A stretch of DNA of 64,000 nucleotides from Streptomyces vinaceus (GTDB lineage: Bacteria; Actinomycetota; Actinomycetes; Streptomycetales; Streptomycetaceae): NCBI RefSeq assembly GCF_008704935.1, contig NZ_CP023692.1:4555001-4619000 (forward strand), in the 5' to 3' direction. Below the pieces are notes generated by a model, which searched no databases, was not told where the DNA came from, and saw only the letters and a program-made list of their open reading frames with translations. Shown here piece after piece: positions 12,950 to 22,948 of the stretch. Within the stretch, counting starts at the first letter, position 1; every line of letters begins with the position of its first letter. The position numbers and the translations under genes are program-made.

Positions 12950-13699
12950 ATGCGGGGGTGGTGGCAGGAGCTCGCCGGGCTGGTCCTGCCGGCCGACTGC
13001 GGCGGCTGCGGGGCTGCCCGGGTGCTGCTGTGCGCGGGCTGCGCGCAGGCGCTGGGCGGGGCCGCGGCGGGCCCTGTGAGCCCGTCTCCGCGGCCTGCGG
13101 GGCTGCCCGCGGTGTATGCGGCCGCCGCGTACGAGGGAGCCGTACGGGAGGTCGTACTGGCGCACAAGGAGCGCGGGGCGCTGCCGCTGGCCGGTCCGCT
13201 CGGCGGCGCTCTCGCGGCGGCCGTCGCGGGGGCGGCCGGGGTGGAGGCGGGGGTGGCGGCGGGGGAGGAGCTGGTCCTCGTACCCGTGCCCTCGGCGCGG
13301 CGGCAGGTGCGGGCCCGCGGGCACGATCCGGCGCGCAGGATCGCCCTGGCGGCCGCGGGGCGGCTGCGGCGGGCCGGTGTCCGGGCGCGGGTGGCGTGCG
13401 TACTGCGCCAGGTCCGGCCGGTGGCCGATCAGGCGGGGCTGGGGGCCCGGGAGCGGCGGGAGAACCTCGCGGGGGCGCTGGGGCCGTGCCGGGGCGGCGA
13501 GGTGCGGTTTCCGGCCGCCGCGCGGATCGTGCTGGTGGACGACGTGATCACCACCGGGGCCACGCTCGCGGAGGCGGCCCGGGCGTTGCGGGCGGCGTCG
13601 GCCGCGGTGGTGGCGGGGGCGGCCGTGGTCGCCGCACCGGCAGGATCCTTCGTACCAAATCGGTCGACAACCCGTACAGCGCAACGCTCTTGTGAATAG
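12950..13699 (+). CDS. ComF-family phosphoribosyltransferase-like protein
   Basis: 249 aa. N-terminal Cys pairs (CGGC, CAGC at about 17-32) suggest a zinc-binding fold. The C-terminal type I phosphoribosyltransferase domain has the PRPP loop IVLVDDVITTGATLAEAARA near residues 192-211. ComF proteins are associated with DNA uptake in competent bacteria; in Streptomyces the role is undefined. The last ~20 residues after the final beta-strand look non-conserved, and the stop lies only 5 nt before a promoter-like element for hpf. Start ATG 12950 has only a weak GTGGGTGG upstream. Confidence 0.85.
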   Translation: MRGWWQELAGLVLPADCGGCGAARVLLCAGCAQALGGAAAGPVSPSPRPAGLPAVYAAAAYEGAVREVVLAHKERGALPLAGPLGGALAAAVAGAAGVEAGVAAGEELVLVPVPSARRQVRARGHDPARRIALAAAGRLRRAGVRARVACVLRQVRPVADQAGLGARERRENLAGALGPCRGGEVRFPAAARIVLVDDVITTGATLAEAARALRAASAAVVAGAAVVAAPAGSFVPNRSTTRTAQRSCE

Positions 13700-13703
13700 A
13701 TTT

Positions 13704-13729
13704 GGAACTCTCGGGGAAGGCGCATCGTT
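13704..13729 (+). promoter_or_regulatory. ECF (SigR-like) promoter candidate upstream of hpf
   Basis: GGAAC at 13704-13708 is separated by exactly 18 nt from GTT at 13727-13729. The SigR consensus of Streptomyces is GGAAT-N18-GTT, so the -35 differs by one base with ideal spacing. It would start a transcript near 13737, leaving a leader of about 220 nt before hpf. A related ECF sigma factor cannot be excluded. Confidence 0.45.
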
Positions 13730-13862
13730 GCTGGTAGTAAGAGAGAACAGCCACCTGAACGGAGGTACGGTCCGGTAGCGGGTGCCGACAACCGGCATGG
13801 AGGGATATGTTCGGTTGTAAGGACTGGCGAGTCCTGGCCACACGCACCGGATCGGGAGGTGA

Positions 13863-13889
13863 ATGTCGCCAAGTCCGTGGCTCCGGTGA
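13863..13889 (+). other. Possible 8-codon upstream ORF in the hpf leader
   Basis: ATG 13863 follows a strong GGGAGGTGA and opens the short frame MSPSPWLR with stop TGA 13887-13889. A G+C-rich hairpin (CCGCC 13921-13925 with GGCGG 13931-13935) comes next, just before the hpf ribosome-binding site. No homology is recognisable. The strong Shine-Dalgarno is the main reason to list it. Confidence 0.25.
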
Positions 13890-13959
13890 CCACCGGGGCC
13901 TGGTGCGAAAGGGAGACGCTCCGCCCCAGGGGCGGGGCTATCCGGGAACGGAGTTCTGC

Positions 13960-14655
13960 GTGGACATCGTCGTCAAGGGCCGCAAGACCGAGGTGCCCGA
14001 GCGGTTCCGCAAGCACGTGGCCGAGAAGCTGAATCCCGAGCGGATCCAGAAGCTCGACGCCAAGGTGATCAGCTTGGACGTCGAGGTGTCCAAGGAGCAC
14101 AACCCGCGCCAGGCCGACCGTTCCGACCGCGTGGAGATCACCCTGCGTTCGCGGGGCCCCGTGGTCCGTGCCGAAGCCGCCGCCACCGACCCGTACGCGG
14201 CGCTCGACCTGGCACAGGAGAAGCTGGAAGCGCAGCTGCGCAAGCAGCACGACAAGCGCTACACCCGCCGTGGCAGCGGCCGGCTCTCGGCGGCCGAGGT
14301 CGCCGACACGGTTCCCGGCGTGGCCCGGCTCAACGGCAGCGGCCAGCCGGTCACGGAGGAGCCGGGGGACGAGATCCCGACCACCCGGATCGGATCGCTG
14401 GAAGTACAGGGCGAAGGCCCGCTCATCGTCCGCGAGAAGACGCACTCGGCGGCGCCCATGCCGCTCGACCAGGCGCTGTACGAAATGGAACTGGTCGGCC
14501 ACGACTTCTACCTGTTCGTCGACTCCGACACCAAGATGCCGAGCGTCGTCTACCGGCGCCACGGCTATGACTACGGCGTGATCCACCTCAATGCCGACGA
14601 GGCCTCCAGCTCGGCCGAGCCCGGTGCCGGAGCGGGTGGAGCGCTCGGCGGCTGA
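13960..14655 (+). CDS. hpf: Ribosome hibernation-promoting factor, long form
   Basis: 231 aa starting VDIVVKGRKTEVPERFRKHV. GTG 13960 was chosen because it matches the family N terminus and has ACGGAG 6 nt upstream. The N-terminal S30AE domain (about 1-105) binds the decoding region. A charged linker and a C-terminal dimerisation domain (about 165-220, with DQALYEMELVGHDFYLF and DYGVIHL) make this a long HPF able to form 100S ribosome dimers. An in-frame ATG at 13807 would add 51 residues with no recognisable domain. The ECF-type promoter and leader upstream suggest stress control. Confidence 0.93.
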   Translation: MDIVVKGRKTEVPERFRKHVAEKLNPERIQKLDAKVISLDVEVSKEHNPRQADRSDRVEITLRSRGPVVRAEAAATDPYAALDLAQEKLEAQLRKQHDKRYTRRGSGRLSAAEVADTVPGVARLNGSGQPVTEEPGDEIPTTRIGSLEVQGEGPLIVREKTHSAAPMPLDQALYEMELVGHDFYLFVDSDTKMPSVVYRRHGYDYGVIHLNADEASSSAEPGAGAGGALGG

Positions 14656-14681
14656 CGCCGCGTCCTGATTTTCGGTGAAAA

Positions 14682-14713
14682 GCCCCCGGGGATGCCGCAG
14701 CGTCCCCGGGGGC
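14682..14713 (+). terminator. Terminator-like hairpin after hpf
   Basis: The 11-bp perfect stem GCCCCCGGGGA/TCCCCGGGGGC encloses a 10-nt loop, 27 nt after the hpf stop. No T-run follows, as is common in Streptomyces. Confidence 0.75.
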
Positions 14714-14854
14714 CCCTGTATGACTCGTATGCGCCAGGTGGCCGTCGCGGGCTCCCCTCCGGGTGGCGCGGGCATGGAATCATGGCGGGCAGTCAACCTG
14801 CCGGAGTTCCCGCCCGGTTGACCCGACAGCTCGGTACATGCAGGGGGAGGAACG

Positions 14855-15556
14855 ATGGCGGACAGCTTCGGGCCGGTGCGCGGTGATGACGGCGGCGAGC
14901 CGATCCGGGTGCTCGTCGTCGACGACCACGCCCTGTTCCGGCGCGGGCTGGAGATCGTCCTCGCGCAGGAGGAGGACATCCAGGTCGTGGGTGAGGCGGG
15001 GGACGGCGCGGAGGCGGTGGACAAGGCGGCGGACCTGCTGCCGGACATCGTGCTCATGGACGTGCGGATGCCCCGGCGCGGCGGGATCGAGGCGTGCACC
15101 TCGATCAAGGAGGTGGCCCCCTCCGCGAAGATCATCATGCTGACGATCAGCGACGAGGAGGCGGACCTCTACGACGCGATCAAGGCGGGCGCCACCGGGT
15201 ACCTCCTGAAGGAGATCTCGACCGACGAGGTGGCGACGGCGATCCGCGCGGTGGCGGACGGCCAGTCGCAGATCAGCCCGTCGATGGCCTCGAAGCTCCT
15301 GACCGAGTTCAAGTCGATGATCCAGCGGACGGACGAGCGGCGGCTGGTGCCGGCGCCGCGGCTGACGGACCGCGAGCTGGAAGTGCTCAAGCTGGTGGCG
15401 ACCGGCATGAACAACCGCGACATCGCGAAGGAGTTGTTCATCTCCGAGAACACCGTGAAGAACCACGTGCGCAACATCCTGGAGAAGCTCCAGCTGCACT
15501 CCAGGATGGAGGCCGTGGTCTACGCGATGCGGGAGAAGATCCTCGAAATCCGCTGA
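14855..15556 (+). CDS. NarL/FixJ-family response regulator, orphan
   Basis: 233 aa. The receiver domain covers about 17-130 with acidic residues VVDDH at 21-25, phospho-acceptor Asp69 in IVLMDVRMP and Lys in YLLKE. A LuxR-type HTH occupies about 167-225 (LTDRELEVLKLVATGMNNRD, then SENTVKNHVRNILEKL). No histidine kinase gene is next to it. Start ATG 14855 has GGGGGAGGAACG upstream. Its position between hpf and secA matches the orphan regulator SCO3008 of S. coelicolor, from memory. Targets are unknown. Confidence 0.9.
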   Translation: MADSFGPVRGDDGGEPIRVLVVDDHALFRRGLEIVLAQEEDIQVVGEAGDGAEAVDKAADLLPDIVLMDVRMPRRGGIEACTSIKEVAPSAKIIMLTISDEEADLYDAIKAGATGYLLKEISTDEVATAIRAVADGQSQISPSMASKLLTEFKSMIQRTDERRLVPAPRLTDRELEVLKLVATGMNNRDIAKELFISENTVKNHVRNILEKLQLHSRMEAVVYAMREKILEIR

Positions 15557-15605
15557 CCTCGGCCGAGGTCGACCGAGGCCGGCTGACCTCGGCGAGGCCG
15601 GCTGA
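15553..15605. repeat. Short repeats between convergent genes
   Basis: The perfect 16-bp palindrome GACCTCGGCCGAGGTC (15555-15570) contains part of the regulator's stop codon. GAGGCCGGCTGA occurs at 15575-15586 and 15594-15605, and CTGACCTCGG at 15553-15562 and 15583-15592. The block probably acts as a bidirectional transcription terminator between the converging regulator and YcaQ-type genes. Confidence 0.6.
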
Positions 15606-15626
15606 GATCCGCCGATGTCCGAGGCC

Positions 15627-16796
15627 TCAGAGGGCGGCCAGTTCCGCCGTGACCGCGGCCGCCTCCTCGGGGGTGCCCGCGCGCTCGACCCGTACGGTGT
15701 CGCAGCCGACCCATTGCGCCGCCTCGCGCAGCGCCTCGGCCATCGGGCGGGCCGCCTTGGGGGTGGTCAGCGACAGTTGCCGGGCCACCAGCGTGGAGCC
15801 CTCGCGGGCCGGGTCCACCCGGCCCTGGAGCCGCCCGCCCGCAAGCAGCGGCATCGCGAAGTACCCGTGGATCCGCTTGGGCTTGGGGACGTACGCCTCC
15901 AGCCGGTGCGCGAAGCCGAAGATCCGCTCCGTGCGCGGCCGGTCCCAGACCAGGGAGTCGAACGGGGAGAGCAGGGTGGTGCGGTGGCGGCCCCGGGGGA
16001 CCGTCGCCAGCGCGGCCGGGTCGGCCCAGGCCGGCTTCGCCCAGCCCTCGACCTCGACGGGGACCAGCCCCGAATCGGCGATCACCGAGTCGACCTGCTC
16101 GCCCTTGAGCCGGTGGTAGTCCGCGATGTCGGCGCGGGTGCCGACGCCCAGGCTCTGCCCGGCCAGCGCCACCAGGCGGCGCAGGCACTCGCGGTCGTCC
16201 AGGTCGTCGTGGAGCAGCGCGTCGGGGACCGCCCGCTCGGGCAGGTCGTAGACCCGCTTCCAGCCGCGGCGCTCGGTGACGACCACGTCACCCGCGTCCA
16301 GCAGCCACTCCACCGCGATCTTGGTCTCGGACCAGTCCCACCACGGGCCGCCGTTCTTCGCGCCGCCCAGCTCGGTCGAGGTGAGCGGGCCCTCGGCCCG
16401 CAGCCGGTCCAGGACCAGCCGGCAGGAGGCCTCCTTGTCCTTCATCTTGTGCCAGCGGTAGCCGTGCGCGCGCTTGATCCGGCGCCGGAACGCGAAGTGC
16501 GGCCACTCCTCGATGGGCAGGATGCAGGCCGCGTGCGACCAGTACTCGAAGGCGTGCCGGTCGGACCAGTACGCCTCCTCCACGGCCGTCCGGCCCACCG
16601 CGCCCAGGCGCGCGTACGGGATCAGCTCGTGCGAGCGGGCCAGTACGGAGATGGTGTCCAGCTGGACGGCGCCCAGGTGGCGCAGCACGCCCCGCACGCC
16701 GCCCCTGCGGTCGGGCGCCCCGAGGAAGCCCTGCGCGCGCAAGGCGATCCGGCGCGCGTCGTCGGCGGACAGGGACACGGTGGCTGCGAGCGTCAT
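15627..16796 (-). CDS. YcaQ/AlkX-like winged-helix DNA glycosylase family protein
   Basis: 389 aa, normal for the HTH_42/YcaQ family. The N-terminal segment contains LGAVQLDTISVLARSHEL. The Q-L-D triad at residues 45-47 corresponds to the catalytic QxD motif of YcaQ-type enzymes, which unhook interstrand crosslinks and remove bulky alkylated bases. Conserved later segments include SPFDSLVWDRPRTERIFGF and GYFAMPLLAGGRLQGRVD. The substrate here is not known, and some members of the family protect antibiotic producers from their own DNA-damaging products. It is 9 nt upstream of, and co-directional with, the GNAT gene. Confidence 0.85.
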   Translation of the reverse strand: MTLAATVSLSADDARRIALRAQGFLGAPDRRGGVRGVLRHLGAVQLDTISVLARSHELIPYARLGAVGRTAVEEAYWSDRHAFEYWSHAACILPIEEWPHFAFRRRIKRAHGYRWHKMKDKEASCRLVLDRLRAEGPLTSTELGGAKNGGPWWDWSETKIAVEWLLDAGDVVVTERRGWKRVYDLPERAVPDALLHDDLDDRECLRRLVALAGQSLGVGTRADIADYHRLKGEQVDSVIADSGLVPVEVEGWAKPAWADPAALATVPRGRHRTTLLSPFDSLVWDRPRTERIFGFAHRLEAYVPKPKRIHGYFAMPLLAGGRLQGRVDPAREGSTLVARQLSLTTPKAARPMAEALREAAQWVGCDTVRVERAGTPEEAAAVTAELAAL

Positions 16797-16805
16797 GCCC
16801 GCATG

Positions 16806-17387
16806 CTAGGCGGGCCCACCGACAGCGGGCAGGTACGGCAGTGAGGGGGACAGGCCCAGGTCCGAGGGGACCAGGGCGCCGATCCAGGAGTCGCGTGCGG
16901 TGCCGCCGCGCAGCACCGCGGCCCGCAGGACTCCCTCGAAGCGGAAGCCGGTCTTCTCCGCGACGGCCCGGGAGCCCGTGTTGCCGACCTCCGCGCGCCA
17001 TTCCAGCCGTACGGCGCCCACCTCGGTGAAGGCCCAGCGGGAGACGGCGGCGACGGCCTCGGCCATGTAACCGCGGCCCCGGTGCTCCTTCGCGGCCCAG
17101 TACCCGATCTCGTACGAGCCCTGCCCGCGCACGTGCACGCCGACGGCCGCCACCAGCGGGCCGTCCTGCCCGAGGCGCACCGCGAAGCTGTACGCCGTGT
17201 CCTCGCGCCAGCCGGCGGGGACGGTCTCCAGGACGAAGCCGCGGGCGTGCTCGCGGGAGTAGGGGGAGGGGACCATCGTCCAGCGCTGGATCTCCGGGTC
17301 CTGCACCGCGGTGTACACCTCCTCCTCGTCGGCCGGGACGAAGGGGCGCAAATGCAGCCGGGCCGTGTTCAGTGTCGTGGGCTCCAT
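16806..17387 (-). CDS. GNAT N-acetyltransferase, RimJ/RimL type
   Basis: 193 aa from ATG 17387 (MEPTTLNTARLHLRPFVPAD), which matches the usual family start better than a frame 24 codons longer. The acetyl-CoA loop appears as IGYWAAKEHRGRGYMAEAVA, followed by RLEWRAEVGNTGSRAVAEKTGF. The fold points to protein or small-molecule N-acetylation; the substrate is not recognisable. It diverges from secA, with about 240 nt between them. Confidence 0.87.
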   Translation of the reverse strand: MEPTTLNTARLHLRPFVPADEEEVYTAVQDPEIQRWTMVPSPYSREHARGFVLETVPAGWREDTAYSFAVRLGQDGPLVAAVGVHVRGQGSYEIGYWAAKEHRGRGYMAEAVAAVSRWAFTEVGAVRLEWRAEVGNTGSRAVAEKTGFRFEGVLRAAVLRGGTARDSWIGALVPSDLGLSPSLPYLPAVGGPA

Positions 17388-17628
17388 GTACGGATTCTGC
17401 GGGGCCGGGGCGGGTCGGGCGAGCAGTTTTCGGGCAAGACGTGTCGAGGACCCCGGCACCTTCCAGGTACCTCGTACGTTCTCCTTCAGGGCGCCCGTGC
17501 CCTGCGGGATACGGCGGGCCTCCCGGCGCGGCCGCGTCCTCGCTTACGATGGCCGTTGCGGTGGGGCCCACCCTCCGTGCCCGTGTACGAACCAGTGCCA
17601 GGCCCGACCGGCAAGGAGACAAACCTCG

Positions 17629-20418
<2,790 letters not shown>

Positions 20419-20444
20419 CCCCTGCCCGTACGGGCACCCCCGCC

Positions 20445-20474
20445 GGGGCCGGACACCGCACGGTGTCCGGCCCC
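20445..20474 (+). terminator. Intrinsic terminator after secA
   Basis: The 14-bp stem GGGGCCGGACACCG/CGGTGTCCGGCCCC has a minimal loop, 26 nt after the secA stop. It can serve both strands, since the next gene converges on secA. Confidence 0.85.
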
Positions 20475-20591
20475 GGCGCCGTTGTACGCGGCGGGGGCGA
20501 GCCGAGTGCGGGCCCGTCTGGCTCGTCGCGGTGGTGACCACGGCCGCCGGCTCCGGGGCCGCAGCCTGGTGGACCGGTCGGTAGGGCCCGC

Positions 20592-20981
20592 TCACGGGAG
20601 GGGGCTCATCTCGATGGCCGCGCAGCGCCAGCGGAGGTCGGGGCCCTGTTCGAGGCGGAAGGCCATCGCCGAGACGCGGTCGCCGGTCGTGATGCGGGCG
20701 AAGGCCTCGATGACCCCCGGGCCGGGGTGGAAGCGGCCGCACCGGTGCAGGACCGGGCGCAGCCGGTCGCGCAGCGGGCCGGCGGGGGCCAGGGTGACCA
20801 GCTGGTCGTAGGCCTGGCCGACGGTGTGGCCCAGCAGCGAGTGGACCGGCCGCTGGCCGCTGACCACCGCCAGCAGTCGCTCGGCGAACCAGTCGTGCGG
20901 GCCGCGCGGGGTGCGGGGGCCGTGGGGGCGGCGCTGGTCGTGGCGGCCGGGGGGCCGGGTGGTGTTCCTGGTCCTGGTCAT
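20592..20981 (-). CDS. Rv3231c-like protein of unknown function
   Basis: 129 aa. After an Arg/Pro-rich start the conserved core reads WFAERLLAVVSGQRPVHSLL, then GQAYDQLV and a C-terminal ARITTGDRVSAMAFRLEQ. It ends with CAAIEMSPLP, as in small actinobacterial proteins of the Rv3231c type that lie next to secA. No catalytic motif or membrane segment is evident. It converges on secA, separated by the terminator at 20445. Confidence 0.78.
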   Translation of the reverse strand: MTRTRNTTRPPGRHDQRRPHGPRTPRGPHDWFAERLLAVVSGQRPVHSLLGHTVGQAYDQLVTLAPAGPLRDRLRPVLHRCGRFHPGPGVIEAFARITTGDRVSAMAFRLEQGPDLRWRCAAIEMSPLP

Positions 20982-21340
20982 GGCGGTCGTCCCCGAGAAG
21001 TCCGGGCCCGGAGCGGTACCGGGCGGTAACTTGTTAGGGGACTTCTACGGTCCGTGACCGCCCTGCGCAACGACGCCCGCGGGGCCCGGACGGGCCGGGC
21101 CGGTTCACCTATCCGGGTGGGCGCCGCGCCGCCCCGGGCCGGTCCCGGTAGCGGTGGGGGCGTGCGGTGGACGGAGTCCGGCCGCGGCCCGGCACCCCGA
21201 AGGGGGACCCCGCCCGTCACCCACTGCGGTCCGGTGCGCCCTTCCGGAGCCGGAAGGGGCCGGCACAGCGGGGAGGTCGCGGCGACCGGTGGGGTCGGTC
21301 GTATCCTGGGGGCGTTTCCGACTACCGAAAGCAGCCGGCC
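20982..21340. other. Intergenic region with divergent promoter elements
   Basis: No convincing gene is present. It contains the small inverted repeat TAACTTGTTA (21027-21036) on the side of the minus-strand gene, the hairpin CCTTCCGGAGCCGGAAGG (21240-21257) and a -10-like TATCCT (21302-21307) about 33 nt before the next plus-strand start. The rest is G+C-rich without clear codon bias. Confidence 0.5.
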
Positions 21341-21841
21341 ATGCGCGTGTACGTCCCCCTGACCCTCCCCGGTCTCGCCGAGGCGCACAAGGCGGGTGAG
21401 CTGGGCCCCGCCCCGCTGCGGGCGTACGCCGTCACCCCCGGCCTGCGCGAGTGGTACGTGTCGGACGACATCGAGGAGCTGGAGTACGCGGCCCTCGGGC
21501 GGGCCTCCGCCGCGTCCCTGCGCCTGCTCGCCGAGGACGAGGGCGCCCCGCGCAAGCGCGTCGTCGTCGCCGTGGACGTGGACGACAAGGCCGCCGCCGC
21601 GACCCCCGGCGTCGACGAGGCCACGCTCGGCCAGGTGACCCTGGCCGCGGCCGTACGGCTCTCGGTGGCCGCCGCCGTGCACGTGGACGCCGATGACGCC
21701 CTGGGCGACGTGACGGCCGCCGCCGCTGCCCTGGAGGCCGCGGACGGCGGGGACGACGACGCGCGGTTCACCGTGGACGGCGCCGAGGACCACGAGCTGC
21801 TGTGGTTCGGCGTGCAGGAGATCCCGGGGCTGCTGAAGTGA
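21341..21841 (+). CDS. DUF6912-like protein
   Basis: 166 aa, soluble and acidic, beginning MRVYVPLTLPGLAEAHKAGE and containing REWYVSDDIEELEYAALGRA. Its last ~60 residues are rich in Ala and Asp (VDADDALGDVTAAAAALEAA) and it ends in LLWFGVQEIPGLLK. I recognise it as a conserved Streptomyces protein (DUF6912 as I recall) with no assigned function. ATG 21341 is the only start consistent with the conserved N terminus. Its stop overlaps the GTG of the HAD gene (GTGA), so the two are probably co-translated. Confidence 0.8.
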   Translation: MRVYVPLTLPGLAEAHKAGELGPAPLRAYAVTPGLREWYVSDDIEELEYAALGRASAASLRLLAEDEGAPRKRVVVAVDVDDKAAAATPGVDEATLGQVTLAAAVRLSVAAAVHVDADDALGDVTAAAAALEAADGGDDDARFTVDGAEDHELLWFGVQEIPGLLK

Positions 21842-22533
21842 GCATTCCCGTCACCTCCGGGGTCCCCTCAGCCCCTTCCGTCCACATAGTCTGGGACTGG
21901 AACGGCACCCTCCTGCACGACATCGACGCCGTCATCGCCGCCACCAACGCCTCCTTCGCCGAGTTCGGCTTCGCGCCGATCACGCTGGAGCGCTACCGCG
22001 AGCTGTACGTCGTACCGGTGCCGAAGTTCTACGAGCGGCTGATGGGCAGGCTGCCCACCGAGGCCGAGTGGGAGGTCATGGACGCGACGTTCCACCGCTA
22101 CTACTGGGCCGCGGCCGACAGCGCCGGGCTCACCGAGGGAGCCCGCGAGCTCCTGCGGGACTGGCAGGCGGACGGGCGCACGCAGTCCCTGCTGTCCCTC
22201 GCCCCCCACGACAGGCTCGTACCCCTCGTGCAGGCCCATGGCATCGAGCGCCACTTCCTGCGCGTCGACGGTCGGATCGGCCCCTCGCACACCAGCAAGG
22301 CCGGGCATCTCGTACGCCACATGGCGGCCCTGGAGCAGACGGGGGTGACCGCCGCCCGTACGGTTCTGGTGGGCGATGCCGTCGACGACGCCCTGGCGGC
22401 CAGGCACATCGGTGCGAAGGCGATCCTCTACACGGGCGGTTCGCACAGCCGGCGCAGTCTGGAATCGGCAGGGGTCGAGGTCGTCGACACCCTGGCAGAG
22501 GCCGTATCCGCTGCTCGCCGACTGGCCGAATAA
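21838..22533 (+). CDS. HAD-family hydrolase
   Basis: 231 aa from GTG 21838, overlapping the preceding stop. Motif I is VWDWNGTLLHD (the nucleophile Asp precedes WNGT), motif II is LLSLAPHD, and motifs III and IV are spanned by SKAGHLVRH and VLVGDAVDDALAARHIGAK. The helical cap of subclass I lies after motif I. Probably a small-molecule phosphatase of the phosphoglycolate/beta-phosphoglucomutase type; the exact substrate is open. Coupling to the DUF6912-like gene is the only context clue. Confidence 0.88.
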   Translation: MSIPVTSGVPSAPSVHIVWDWNGTLLHDIDAVIAATNASFAEFGFAPITLERYRELYVVPVPKFYERLMGRLPTEAEWEVMDATFHRYYWAAADSAGLTEGARELLRDWQADGRTQSLLSLAPHDRLVPLVQAHGIERHFLRVDGRIGPSHTSKAGHLVRHMAALEQTGVTAARTVLVGDAVDDALAARHIGAKAILYTGGSHSRRSLESAGVEVVDTLAEAVSAARRLAE

Positions 22534-22645
22534 ATACGCCCTGAATATGCCCCCGTCACTGCGCACATCGTCAAAGTTCGAGACCTGCTTTTGTACAGAT
22601 CCAGTGCGTGACGGACAGGGGGTCAGGCGAGATAGCCTGGTACCC

Positions 22646-22948
22646 GTGATCAGCGCGATAGTCATCGGAGGCGCCGCAGCCTCCGGCCTGCGCCCGGCGC
22701 ACGACCGTGCCCGGGCCTTCGCTGATCCCTGCCACCGGGAGCCCGGGCCGATCATGGCCAGTTCCCTCCCGGTCGGCTCTCTCCACGGCGCAGCGCCGAT
22801 TCCCAGCGGTCACCCCGCATCACGGCGCCGCGCCATTCCTTCCTTCACCTACGTCACGCAATGGCGCGCGACAGGAGCCAGAGGACATGCAGACCAAGCT
22901 GGACGAAGCAAAGGCCGAGCTGCTCGCGCGGGCGGCCCGGGTAGCTGA
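22646..22948 (+). CDS. Possible leaderless upstream ORF overlapping gdhB
   Basis: TAGCCT at 22633-22638 is followed after 7 nt by GTG 22646, the spacing of a leaderless Streptomyces mRNA. The frame runs 100 codons (beginning VISAIVIGGAAASGLRPAHD) and ends 61 nt inside gdhB in another frame. Codon bias is less regular than in neighbouring genes and no family is recognised. It may be a real small gene, a regulatory upstream ORF for gdhB, or chance. A gtgacg 19 nt before the -10 is only a weak -35. Confidence 0.3.
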   Translation: MISAIVIGGAAASGLRPAHDRARAFADPCHREPGPIMASSLPVGSLHGAAPIPSGHPASRRRAIPSFTYVTQWRATGARGHADQAGRSKGRAARAGGPGS

